NCBI RefSeq assembly: GCF_019097595.1
Contig: NC_080719.1
Location: forward strand, 14,503,501 to 14,567,500
Source: Hemibagrus wyckioides
Taxonomy: Eukaryota; Chordata; Actinopteri; Siluriformes; Bagridae
Direction: 5' to 3'
Length of the DNA: 64,000 bases
Positions 23,601-32,884 of the stretch are shown one piece after another; position 1 is the first letter of the stretch; each line of letters starts with the position of its first letter. The notes under the pieces are model-generated. The model saw only the letters and a program-made list of their open reading frames with translations, made no database searches and was not told where the DNA came from. Position numbers and translations under genes: made by a program.

Positions 23601-24427
23601 ACATATAAGTGGCTGTAAATAGACAATAATAACGGTCAAAATTCCATCAGTTACCAATACTAACAAGTCTGCAGATAACATGTGTTCAAAGGTAAATTGC
23701 AAATGAAAGACAATTGTGCAAACAAAACCCCTAAAAAAGTCTATGTATCATCAACTTGAGAAATAACCCCTTTGACAAACCATTTTCCACTAGTGTACCA
23801 CAACAGTCAATATTTCTTGCTGAATGTAATTCCTTTTCTTTACGTTTTTAGGAATTTAAAAGAATTATCAAATGGTTGAGATTCAAACAGTGGCTTTATA
23901 TTGAACTCCTGCAAGATAACCTGCTAACACATTTAGTGATAAAACACTATTTTAGAACACATGACTAAAGACTATAGCCAGATTATAAGTATTTATCCTC
24001 TCTGGTTAATTATAACAATTTCACAACATCATACATTGTCACATTCACTAGCATCCCATCACTGAAGTGCTAAGTTGTGCCTCATATCTTCTGCATCATC
24101 TTTCCCCAGATAAAAATTTGCCATTCAACAAATTTCTAACCGAGTGCTATTTACTTCTGAGGCCATTAAGACTGAAACAAAAACAATGGTGCCTTGGTCT
24201 TTGTAGGATAAGTGGTACAGAAAACAGATGGATTTCATGATTTCATGAGCTTTCCTCCTTTGGAATTTTTAGGTACTAAATCACAGGGACCAAGACCAAG
24301 ACAGGCTATCAGAATCAGCACAGCATCTTCAGAGGAAGAAGAGAACAACCTAAATGACTGTTGGACTTTATACCATCTTCCACATGGGGTGGCAGTGGGA
24401 ACAGTGTCTACCACAGTCCTCTTGTAA
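11515..24427 (+). CDS. cabyr: CABYR-like sperm protein with tandemly amplified exons (gene span)
   Basis: A split gene with exons at 11515-11695, 12522-12575 and 12736-12837, then 12 copies of exon A and 8 of exon B between 13203 and 23574, and a terminal exon at 24273-24427. The N-terminus holds an RII-alpha/R2D2 docking domain (about residues 14-55, LPFGLSKLLENMTRAV). This fold binds AKAP-type helices in the sperm fibrous sheath and is shared by CABYR and SP17. Every internal exon starts and ends in phase 1. The summed exons give 3,996 nt, or 1,331 aa plus stop, if all are used. ATG 11515 was chosen because the frame upstream of it has no other ATG. Human CABYR lies next to TTC39C and LAMA3, both present downstream here. 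The repeat region has no family I can name. Transcript structure is inferred from splice sites only. Confidence 0.82.
12522..12575 (+). CDS. cabyr: cabyr-like exon 2
   Basis: A 54-bp exon between a TGATTCCTCAG acceptor and a GTGAGT donor, phase 1-1. With the base carried over from exon 1 it reads QNPSLDMNEVIIGFQARR, which continues the region just after the docking domain. Confidence 0.75.
12736..12837 (+). CDS. cabyr: cabyr-like exon 3
   Basis: A 102-bp exon, phase 1-1, with acceptor GGATTCTCAG and donor GTGAGA. It encodes EEVKKIYYDATTGGVQGF and then a Ser/Asn-rich tail ending STSQ. It is the last exon before the repeat array. Confidence 0.72.
13079..13810 (+). repeat. cabyr: Array unit 1 (exon A type H; exon B lost)
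   Basis: Exon A spans 13203-13430. The sequence then jumps from CTGGTAAAAGCA straight to the GCATGCACA of the Tc1 fossil, so exon B is deleted. The shared AGCA/GCA at the junction suggests a microhomology deletion. The unit is a diverged edge copy. Confidence 0.85.
13811..14869 (+). repeat. cabyr: Array unit 2 (exon A type P, exon B)
   Basis: Exon A spans 13933-14160 and exon B spans 14336-14434. Exon A encodes a head rich in Pro (QIPPPKPKRNP) and a tail with LMSFEVMFCPV. The Tc1 fossil here has a shifted frame relative to later units, but it is intronic. Confidence 0.88.
14480..14790 (+). mobile_element. Tc1 transposase fossil inside the repeat unit (example copy)
   Basis: Directly after exon B, GTGAGCGGCTGTTCAGTGGA, CTCCTTGTTGATAAGAAAGG, ACTGTGGTGAGCAGAAAAGC and CTCCTGTCAGCCAAAAAACG follow the order of the interior of a common fish Tc1 family (a related element is at 48067-48541). 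It is a small, frame-broken piece without terminal repeats. Equivalent copies sit in units 4 to 10, and a part remains in unit 1. It was therefore already in the ancestral unit when amplification began. Confidence 0.7.
14870..15413 (+). repeat. cabyr: Array unit 3 (exon A type H; exon B lost)
   Basis: Exon A spans 14994-15221. After CTTATGAAGAG the sequence jumps directly to CTATCATTTTAGAAG, removing exon B and most of the Tc1 fossil. This breakpoint differs from that in unit 1, so the losses were independent. Confidence 0.87.
15414..16447 (+). repeat. cabyr: Array unit 4 (short exon A type P, exon B)
   Basis: Exon A is 207 bp (15538-15744), missing seven codons (the AAALKTS segment of other P copies) without loss of frame. 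Exon B spans 15920-16018 and differs from the common copy only at synonymous sites (GGG for GGA, CCG for CCT). Confidence 0.87.
16448..17509 (+). repeat. cabyr: Array unit 5 (exon A type H, exon B)
   Basis: Exon A spans 16572-16799 and exon B spans 16975-17073. It is the first of the highly homogeneous block, and its exon A tail changes from the AKTSS...SFEV form to PTTSSRQDNALMPCEV. Confidence 0.9.
17510..18571 (+). repeat. cabyr: Array unit 6 (exon A type H, exon B)
   Basis: Exon A spans 17634-17861 and exon B spans 18037-18135. It is nearly identical to unit 5, giving two H units in a row and breaking the H-P alternation. Confidence 0.9.
18572..19633 (+). repeat. cabyr: Array unit 7 (mosaic exon A, exon B)
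   Basis: Exon A spans 18696-18923 and exon B spans 19099-19197. Its head is type P, and AKTSS is followed by the RQDNALMPCEV tail otherwise attached to type H, so it looks like a recombinant or gene-conversion product. Confidence 0.9.
19634..20695 (+). repeat. cabyr: Array unit 8 (exon A type P, exon B)
   Basis: Exon A spans 19758-19985 and exon B spans 20161-20259. The type P head is followed by AKTSSLQDSDLMPCEV. It forms the second of two consecutive P units. Confidence 0.9.
20696..21759 (+). repeat. cabyr: Array unit 9 (exon A type H, exon B)
   Basis: Exon A spans 20820-21047 and exon B spans 21223-21321. Exon B carries the same synonymous variants as unit 4 (GGG, CCG), which points to exchange between distant units. 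The unit is 1,064 bp because of a longer T run. Confidence 0.9.
21760..22815 (+). repeat. cabyr: Array unit 10 (exon A type P, exon B)
   Basis: Exon A spans 21884-22111 and exon B spans 22287-22385. One codon differs in the IHVET segment (Val for Gly), and exon B has GTT for GTC near its end, which is synonymous. Confidence 0.9.
22816..23225 (+). repeat. cabyr: Array unit 11 (exon A type H; exon B lost)
   Basis: Exon A spans 22940-23167. A truncated intron leads directly into the next unit, so exon B and the Tc1 fossil are absent. A short CCAATTCCAATTC motif marks the junction. Confidence 0.88.
23226..23600 (+). repeat. cabyr: Array unit 12 (diverged exon A type P; no exon B)
   Basis: Exon A is 225 bp (23350-23574), one codon shorter in HSGLA, and its tail (SCEVTDESVTMPQEDS) is the most diverged of the array. 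It is the 3' edge unit, followed by unique intron sequence. Confidence 0.87.
23601..24272 (+). other. Last intron of the cabyr-like gene
   Basis: Unique sequence with no exon seen. It ends in the polypyrimidine tract and acceptor TGGAATTTTTAG. Confidence 0.6.
24273..24427 (+). CDS. cabyr: cabyr-like terminal exon
   Basis: After the acceptor at 24271-24272 the phase-1 frame opens GTKSQGPRPRQAIRISTASS, continues with an acidic EEEENN cluster and DCWTLYHLPHGVAVG, and stops at TAA 24425-24427. It is the only downstream segment that continues the array frame to a stop, and it has an acceptor of the right phase. Confidence 0.75.
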
Positions 24428-24510
24428 CCACAGTATCAAAAAGGGGCAAAAATCCATGCCATCGGACCTGGCTATGTTTTATTCACAGCATGTTAGACTA
24501 GGTAGCAAGG

Positions 24511-25431
24511 TATGGAATAAAATCACTGTCAAAAATAATCGTGCGTAATTCAGAAGATTTGTCTGTAATTCTGTGTTTTGTCCGAGTTGGATTCCAAATT
24601 CTACGGCCACGGCAGTTTGCAGATACGAGATTTTGTGTGTTTCTTACAGTACAATCTAAAATGTATGACTATGACTGTTTACAGACACAATGCTCGTTTT
24701 CACAACACCTTTGTTACACGGACGACATGCGAAATTAGACCCACAAATGTAGTGTGTTAAACCACTGTCAAAAATACATCATCAAGGCCACATGCACAGG
24801 AATTACTATCCGAGGGAAGATGAATTGATTCGGCGCATGCGCCCCGCCACCGTTTTAAACCACGGGCGCCAAAATGCCAGATCAGCAGCCAAGCGCTCAC
24901 TCATCTATGGAAGCCCGTTCCCGCCACTGAATAAAAAATAAAAAAGGTCATTGTGACTTTTTATCTCACGATTCGGACTTTTTTTCTCAGAATTGTGAGT
25001 TGCACGGTTCACATCTAAGTTTGAAATAGGCATTTTGTGTTAGCCACCTTTTTGAAATGCCAGAATTTGATATAACCCCGTTCATGATATAACAATTTTC
25101 CTCTGCATGCCCCTTAACATGCAAATCAAGGGAGAGTTCTGTTGATGTACTGCCAAGCCCCAGTGAAGTACCGCTGTGGTCCAGTAAAAAATAATGATAA
25201 ATCATTGTCTGATGATAGATATTACAGTATACCGTAAGTGAAAACGAGCGTTGTGTCTGTAAATGGTCATAGTCGTACATTTTAGAGTTGTACTGTAAGA
25301 AACACACAAAATCTCGTATCTGTAAACTGTCGTGGCCGTAAAATTTGGAATCCATCTCGGACAAAACACAGAATTACACACAAATCTTTTGAATTACGCA
25401 CGATTATTTTTGACAGTGATTTTATTCCATA
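24511..25431. mobile_element. Foldback-type element with about 194-bp inverted repeats
   Basis: The left arm at 24511-24703 begins TATGGAATAAAATCACTGTC. The right arm at 25238-25431 is its diverged reverse complement. The arms are highly similar over about 190 bp, and the middle (24704-25237) is a mix that includes a CTTTTTATCTCACGATTCGG motif of another fish repeat. No transposase is seen, so it is non-autonomous. Target duplications are not evident. Confidence 0.82.
24516..24521 (+). terminator. Candidate polyadenylation signal
   Basis: AATAAA, 89 bp after the cabyr-like stop. It lies inside the left inverted repeat of the foldback element at 24511-25431, so the transposon may have supplied the gene's 3' end. 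Confidence 0.45.
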
Positions 25432-25639
25432 ATTAAGATGGTGATCAGACCACCTCCTCGTCAACGTAAAAATGCTTAGCCCTGTGGCGTGGAAAAGTGT
25501 ACCAAATGTGTTCTTTTTAATTAAATCAAATAAAAAATCTAAATTGCAATAAAAAGCCTTTTATGACTGTCTGTTACATACAAGTCGAATTTTGAAATGA
25601 ACAATCTATAATTTAGAATATAATTATGAAACAAAACAT

Positions 25640-26046
25640 AATTTTAGGTTGAAGCAGCCATAACATTAACAACCACTGACAGCTGAAGTGAATACCACTG
25701 ATGATCTTGTTACAGTGGCACATGACAATGGGTTGGATATAATTAGGCAGCAACTAAATAGTCAGTTCTCAAAGTTGACGTGTTGGATCTTTGCGACTTT
25801 GACAAAGGTCAAATTGTGATTGATAGATCATTAGGTTAGAGCATCTCCAAAAATAGAAGGTCTTGTGGGCTGCTCCCATTAGTACCCACCAAAAAGGTTC
25901 AAGATAACCGGTGAACTGACAACAGAGTCATGTGTACCTATGGCTCTCTGATGCATGTTCGGAGGAGAGGCTAGCTCACAAATAAGAGTTACTGTAGCAC
26001 AAACTGATGGAAAGGTTCAAGCTGGTTATAATAGAAAGGTGACTGA
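25640..26046 (+). mobile_element. Tc1 remnant, 5' part
   Basis: CAGCCATAACATTAACAACC near the start and GGGTTGGATATAATTAGGCA are end-region motifs of a common fish Tc1 element. GACAAAGGTCAAATTGTGAT and TTAGAGCATCTCCAAAAAT correspond to its transposase helix-turn-helix (FDKGQIV, QSISK). Frame is lost, and the catalytic part is missing. Confidence 0.6.
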
Positions 26047-26075
26047 TCGGTAAATATATATACCGATCAGTCACC
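26038..26075. repeat. 15-bp perfect inverted repeat
   Basis: GGTGACTGATCGGTA at 26038-26052 and its complement TACCGATCAGTCACC at 26061-26075 flank an 8-bp AT loop. The arm resembles the terminal repeat of the adjacent Tc1 remnant, so it is probably two element ends joined head to head. Confidence 0.65.
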
Positions 26076-26309
26076 AAGTAAAATTTCTTTTTCATAGTTT
26101 TTTTAATATAATTTATATATTTATTCTTATTAGAATAAGATTACTGCACAAATACTGTAATTGCCCATCACACACCAAAACATTAGTTAACTAAATACTG
26201 AAAAGTGTCAAGTTTTTGTTAAAGTGAATCTTTTTAAATTCTTGCTAGTCATTTGTTTAAAACTGATTCCCAGGACACAGGAATGTCCACCACACGAGTT
26301 ACTCTGTAT

Positions 26310-26315
26310 TTTTTT

Positions 26316-26374
<59 letters not shown>
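26310..26374. repeat. (TTTA)n microsatellite
   Basis: An uninterrupted tetranucleotide run of about 15 copies. Confidence 0.9.
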
Positions 26375-26378
<4 letters not shown>

Positions 26379-26734
26379 CCTTCAGTGCCTCCAGAACAAG
26401 AGGTTTTACATATTCACATTATCACAATAACATTAGCTGGCAAATAAGAAAAGGAAAATAGATTTTTTTTTTTTTCAGAGCACTACATGTTTTCAGACCT
26501 TTTTTGTTTTTGGTTTGTTCCCAAAGATTAACATAATTTAAAGTCATTTATAATATTTAATTAAAATTAAAAATCCTTCAGAAAAATACACTGTAAAAAC
26601 AGATTTTTTCCTGACCTCAGAATTCACAGGTATAGGAAATATTAAGCTTAAATCTTTGCAAAACATGTTTAGCAGGATAAATTCTATGAGGTATTTTGTA
26701 AGACACTTCCTTAATTTTGTTATTAATTCAGAAC

Positions 26735-27312
26735 ATGTCTGGCAGCTCCCTTTCGAGGGAACTCGATGCTGCGTCATGGCTGAAGCTATGGGAACACTTC
26801 TATGTGGAAGTGGAAAATCTGTGTGAAATCACGCCAATTTATCGGCTCAGGTGAGTCATGTGACGAAGCGGAGCACACCACCAGGACCATAATAGGGCAT
26901 CTACATCACATCACTCCAGCTTCTTTGTCTTCAGGAAGCGCTCTGTGCACTAGCGTAGCCAGGAATCACAATGTGGGTGGGCCAGGAAAAATTTGGGTGG
27001 GCCAACACAACTACACCTGCATGCAAACCACCATTTAATCAGAGCATAAGCCTGTATGTCATCGTAAGCAGTGTTAAGAACATAACAATAAGAACAGCAT
27101 GAGCACGGTGGCCACACCATGAGTGCAGAGACGTTTCATTCTTCCTCGTAGCCGGAGGGCGCGCTCACACAGAAAGTACCAAAAAAACCTAATAGGGACA
27201 AAGGCAAGCAACTGGTTTGGTGGGCCAGACTGACAGGGCCCACCCAGGCCCCTCCCATAGCTACGCGAGTGGCTCTGTGTATGTTTGTGTTGATTGTTTG
27301 TCCTGTCTGTCT
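26735..27312 (+). repeat. Dispersed repeat family R, copy 1, with insertion
   Basis: TCCCTTTCGAGGGAACTCGA, CACGCCAATTTATCGGCTCA and CTTCTTTGTCTTCAGGAAGC (26745-26945) match 41530-41720. The shared continuation GTTGATTGTTTGTCCTGTCT appears only at 27290 here, because about 330 bp (26946-27277) is inserted. The inserted piece begins and ends with AGCGTAGC/GCTACGCG-type inverted sequence and reads GGGTGGGCC repeatedly. It is probably another small transposon. The nature of family R itself is unclear. Confidence 0.6.
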
Positions 27313-27340
27313 AGACTAGTGAAAAATAAGATACAGTATA

Positions 27341-27886
27341 TACACTACTAGTCAAATGTTTGTCACACCTTCTAATTCCATGGTCTTTCCTGATGTTTAT
27401 TTCTTTCTACATTGTAAAACAATGCTGAAGGCGGCCGAAATACACAATAATGTCCTTTGAACAGCTGATATTGAGATATATGTCTGCTACTGATGCTCTG
27501 TAAAGCCTTCATAACGGCTCTAATCTGAGGTGCTGTTAACTGGTGATTTCTGAGGCTGGTAACTCTAAATGAACTTCTCCTCTGCAGCAGAGGTAAATTT
27601 TGGTCTTGCTTTCCTGGGATGGTCTTCATGTGAGCCAGTTTCATCATGGTGCTTGATGGGTTTTGTAAATGCACTTGACAATACTGTTCTTGCAAGAACT
27701 ATTCCAGAACACCTGACCTTCGTGTCTTAAAATAACAACTGACTGTAGTCATTACATATGGATTACTTAAGTCCATGTGTGTTATTTCATAGTTTTGAAA
27801 TCTCCAGTATTGTTCTAGAATGTAGGAAATAAATCCCTAAACAAAAAACATTGAATTAAAAGGTGTGTCCAAACTTTTGACTGGTA

Positions 27887-27891
<5 letters not shown>
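27341..27891. mobile_element. Tc1-type MITE, family 3, copy 2
   Basis: Ends are TACACTACTAGTCAAATGTT and AACTTTTGACTGGTAGTGTA. It shares its body with 9058-9505 but keeps about 95 bp more (27690-27785), which was deleted from the first copy. A (TA)n run follows directly at 27890-27962. Confidence 0.87.
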
Positions 27892-27952
<61 letters not shown>

Positions 27953-27962
27953 TATATATATA
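27890..27962. repeat. (TA)n microsatellite
   Basis: A TA dinucleotide run seeded at the TA target site of the adjacent MITE. Confidence 0.9.
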
Positions 27963-28308
27963 AAAGATTAGGAAAGATGGCACGTTCAGGTAGTGTGTGC
28001 ATCTGTGCACCACTACATTTCGGGAGTCGACTCACACTTTTTCTGCTTCGTTTGTTTGATAATGGAGCATGCAGCTGCGTGCTCTGGGAAACATTGCGTT
28101 TCTAGAATTTGAAAACATCAGGGGCTGAGCCCGAAACATCAGGGGGTAATTATGGAGAAAGGGTAAGCAAGAATAACACGTTTTGTAAGGGCATTTTATG
28201 TAATATTGTTTAATAATAAACACAAATTATCACAAACATTATGCAACTCTAGAAAATTTCTTTCAGTACAATCTTTTTTCTGACTCCTCCCATCATTTCA
28301 AAGTCTTG

Positions 28309-31300
28309 CTACTTTGCTATACCTTCTACCTTTGACAATAATATCCTCCCAAATATCGATAAATCCCTGATTAACCACAAATTAAATTTCCTTTTTGTTT
28401 TTTCAATAATTGGTTCAAAATTTAACTGACTCCTTTGTTTTTCATTTTTACAAATTACTACATCAGGATATGTTAATTTATGTTTAACTGGAATATTCTG
28501 TATTTCTGTGGAGGAGGAATCTTTAAAGGGAAACCATACATTTTTATCTAAATTCATTTTAAGGCCTGAAACACTAGTAAATTCCTCAATATATCAACAA
28601 ACTGGATAAGTTTAAATTTAAGCTGTGATACCATTAAATTAATTTCTTTTTACATGCAATGCTAAAACCAGAGTGACTAATAGAAATAAAAAACGAGAGA
28701 GACGGCATCCTTGTTTAATGCCACAATGAATATCAAATCTCTGTGAGGTTCCATAAGCAAGTTTAATGGAACTATTACATCCACTATACAATATTTTGAC
28801 TGTGTTTAAAAACATATCTCCAAAGCCAAACAATTTGTTACTTTGAAAATAAAACTATTGTTAAAACTGTTTATCATATCAAATGCTTTATAAAAATCAA
28901 TAAATGAAATAAAACTACCATAATCAATATAGTGATTATAATCAATCATATCTAATACTAATCTTATATTATTCCTGACAGCTTGATTATTTTGTCTAAA
29001 CCTCACTTTAGTCTTCTAGCAAAAATCATTGCAAACAATTTATTGTCATTATTGAGCAAACTAATAGGCCTCCAATTTTAAATAAATAGTTTGTCTTTAT
29101 TAGGTTTGCGGATCAGTGTTATAACTCCTTGTTTTAATGAAACAGGCAATTCACAGTTTTGTATAGCTTCAACAAATACTAGTAATAAAAAAGAAGAAAA
29201 TTCTTCAAAAAAAGTCTTATAAAATTCTCCTGTTAGCCGGTCATTGCCAGGAGATTTGCTATTTTTTAAGTTTTTAAGTTAATGCACTCTCTCAACTCCT
29301 CACTGTCTATTTCTTTATCACACATGTTCTGAAATTTTTGGTCTATTTTTTGGCATCATTCACTAACTTATTTAAAAAAGTATCAATGTTGGAAGCAGTT
29401 GATATGGAAGAGTACAAATGACTAAAAAACTGAGCTACATGTTTTGAAATAACTAAAGAATTATCTACAATTTTGTTGTTAATCATTAATTTCAAGATTG
29501 AGGCAGACACCGTAAAAATTCATTCATAAAAAATATTCATAAAAGACAGTTGCTCTTTTTTTAATAAATATTCCTTTATGATCTGTCATTATGCAAGGTT
29601 CTATCTGTACAGAGGCCACATTATTAGTTAGATCATTAGACACTAACCAATAGTCAATACTAGAATGAAGAGATGAGTCCTTATTACTCCACGTATATCC
29701 TTCTCTGTCTGGATTCTTACATTGCCACACATCAGTAAGGCCTAATCTTAAACATACATGTCCAGTTCACTAGAAAGGCCCAGTCTACTTTTAGGAGGCC
29801 ATCTATCAATGGTTTCATTAAACACAGTACTGCAATCTCCTCCCCAGTTAACTTGGGCTGAAGGATAAAATAAAATGAAATGCTGAATCCTAGATAAAAA
29901 AGCATATCATTGTTAACTTTGTTGTGAGTGGCATAACAATTGATGAATACAAATTTTTCATTATCCTTCTCCATCATAAGTAATATCTATCTACCGCAAT
30001 CATCTTTTTCATAATTTAGTGCTGGACCTGCAAATTTATCTTGTAAAATAGTGACCCCTGCTTAGCGATTGCTGCCAAATGACAACCAAATCTCTTTTCC
30101 CCCACTGATTTTTCCAAAACACAGAGTCTAAAGAGCATGCTTCTTGAACTAAACAAAAATCGACACATTTTGCAATACAAAAACAAAGCCTTTCCCTTTA
30201 GTATATCACGAAAACCTCTGGCATGGATAGAAAATAAAGACAGAGACAATGTTCGAATGATTACTGAACGAATCACAAGAGTAAGTAAATAGCCTAAGCT
30301 TTAACCCTGAACATAATGGAATTCACACAAATGATCACCAAGAATGTTTACAGTTGGAAACATTAAATAAAACTTAAAGTGCATCCAGTAATAGCCATTG
30401 GATTTAACTCAACTTTCATGATACCTCCTATTGCAAACTGCAACAGGACGACCATAAGTCTATGTAGTTCCATTGCCTTCTTCAGGACGAACCTCTTTTC
30501 TGTCAACGAAAGCCCTGCTCTGCTGAAGTATGCATTTTTTGCCTTCTTTCCTTGCTCTCTCCACAGTCGGCCAAAGACGATTCTGTGCTTCCTTAAGTCT
30601 TTCTTAGACCGCAGCCCCTTGGTGGTCAGATACTCGTTGTGGTTTGAGCTTTTCCAGATTAAATCTCTGGCAGTACGTGAAATGAATCTCATGATCACCA
30701 GTCTTGGTTTCACTCTTCAGCCGTCATCCAAGGTTTTGAGTCTGCCAAGACAGTGTGCCACATCCAAAGCGTCTGCTACTACCTGTTTGTCTGTGTCCAA
30801 AGCCACTGCTTTGCAAACTTCTATGACTCTCATTTTCATGTTTTCACTGGATTGCTCGGAGAGTCCATATAAACGCAGGCACCATCTGCGGGTGTAAAGG
30901 TCCTGATCATGAATTTTTTTGTTCAGTTCCTTGACCTTTTCTTCTAGGAGAGCATTCGCATTTTTTAGTATTTTTTTTTTCTTTCTGCAGAACCATTACA
31001 TCATCATGCACTAAGGTAAGAGATTTGCCCAAAGCTTCAGTGTTGGAAGAATTCTCTTTAACCATTCTTTCAAGTTGGTCGGATCTCTCGTTAATCTTCT
31101 CAGAGAGAATTCGGATGATATTGTCCTACATGGCACTCAAAGAGAGTTCACTTTGTTTATCAGAGAAGACAAAGACTTTTTTGTCTTTTGGGAGGTTGTT
31201 TGCTTGGTGTGTTAGGCCAAGAATCACATGAGTGAGTATCGTTAAAGCTTCTCTTTTATAGTGTCAACCTCCATCACTGTACCAAGATCCTCAGCCATTT

Positions 31301-31425
31301 TTCTGAACTGTGCATTGGAACTGTTTATAATTTTTTACAATTTAATATTGTTTGTACTGCTCCAACATCTAATAAAATTCGGCAACATATCTATAGCCAT
31401 CTTGGAGCCCCCATCATGAGTTACT
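28309..31425 (-). mobile_element. L1/Tx1-like LINE, heavily degenerate
   Basis: On the minus strand the order is as follows. An ORF1-like region (about 31300-30363) contains RLVIMRFISRTARDLIWKSS and EQGKKAKNAYFSRAGLSLTE. An endonuclease remnant (29977-29524) contains GYTWSNKDSSLHSSIDYWLV and MTDHKGIFI. A reverse transcriptase remnant contains RNNIRLVLDMIDYNH, FIDFYKAFDMI and HCGIKQGCRLSRFLFLLVT. A C-terminal piece lies at 28557-28309. These are L1-superfamily motifs. Stops and frameshifts are frequent, and the catalytic FADD box was not seen. The 5' end has a GGCTCCAAGATGGC motif (about 31397-31410, minus), typical of some fish L1/Tx1 elements. Confidence 0.82.
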
Positions 31426-32080
31426 GTTATTTTTTAATTTTGAAAAAATTTTTTTTTTTTATTTCAAGTCAAAACAGCTACAGACAAAACAGGCTTTAAG
31501 CAAAATATACAGTTACAAATACCATAGCCAAACACAATTATAAGTTTTATATATTGTATGGCAGTGGTTAAGTTTGAAATAGAAATAAAAATGAAATGTA
31601 AAAAATGCATGTACATAATTTTGTAAAAGGGTTTGCTTCTTATAAACAAGTTAGTACATTTTTTATCTAATAGAATAGAGGCTAAGTGTCGATGCAGGTC
31701 CAGCCCTGTCCAAAACCACAAAACACTAATTTGAGGAGGGAAACCACACAGATAATCAAAATAACACAAAGAATATTTAATACAATTCGATTAAAAAAAT
31801 GAAATAAACACACAGCACATAAGACTTAAACACACAAGAATCAGTGGCTGGTCTGCCCCTTTAAGAAAACACATTAGTTACCAGTCACCTAAATATACAA
31901 ATACACAAGGGCAACAAGACACAACATACTTTACCGAAAGTCCACTGCAGTTACCAAATGTCGGTGCTCAATCTCACGACCAAACTCAGAATACAGAGGG
32001 AATCAGATAAAATGTAGTGTACCAACTACTTAATTCTCATAACAAATCGACTTCAATAAAATAAGCATTTTCAATTTACC
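31426..32080. other. No gene seen
   Basis: A long T run (31449-31460) is followed by A/C-rich sequence with no recognisable exon. Confidence 0.4.
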
Positions 32081-32084
32081 AGTT

Positions 32085-32420
32085 AGGGCAGCACAGTGGC
32101 TTAGTGGTTAGCACTGTTGCCTCACAGCAAGAAGGTCCTGGGTCTGAATCCCAGGTTTGAACAAGCGGGGACCTTTCTGTGTGGAGTTTGCATGTTCTTC
32201 CCTTGCTTGCATGGGGGTACACCGGTTTCCTCCCACAGTCCAAAAACAAGTACATTAGGTTGATTGGTAATTCTAAATTGCCCACAGGAGTGTGTGTCTA
32301 TATGTGGCCCTGTGATGGACTGGTGACCTGTCCAGGGTGTACCTCTGTCTGTGTGCTGGGATAGACTCTAGCAGATCCCTGTCACCCTAATTAGGAATAA
32401 AGCCGGTATAGAAGATGAAT
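32085..32420 (+). repeat. Full-length tRNA-derived SINE
   Basis: GGGCAGCACAGTGGCTTAGT, GGTTAGCACTGTTGCCTCAC and AGCAAGAAGGTCCTGGGTCT form the tRNA-like head with A and B box. TGTGTGGAGTTTGCATGTTC and CCTGTCCAGGGTGTACCTCT form the body, ending in ATAGAAGATGAATAAA. It is an HE1-like fish SINE. Confidence 0.85.
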
Positions 32421-32884
32421 AAATTTACTGGTCATTTACATATTCCATGTTAAAACAGTTTGAACTGATCTAATACCTTGTCCAATATACTCACAAATAA
32501 GTAATGAAATCTTGAAGAAACAGTATGTGTCCATATGATGGATAATACATGGTGGAATGAATAGACATAACGTATCAGGGCTTACCTGCCCTGGTTGAAC
32601 AAGAGAAATTAGTCCAGACTTGTGTAAAGACATGGGATTGACTGATGTTCGAGAAACCGAAACCTAAAGAATGTACTGTCAGTAGTTCAAAGCTTGAGTA
32701 GCAATTGAATATATTAGAAATCTGCTAATAAATTACTAATAAATGTAAATACCAAAGCAAAATACTTTTTTTCTAACACCAAAGGAGAAAGAAACAAGTA
32801 AAACCAATAAAAGGGAATTTGAATAAATGTATGAAAAGTTCAGCTGCTTAAGATTTGGCAGTTGCCAACTAATAAATCTAGCCA

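Noticed and set aside
30379..30897. 172-codon plus-strand open frame
   Set aside because: It is antisense to L1-like ORF1 motifs on the minus strand.
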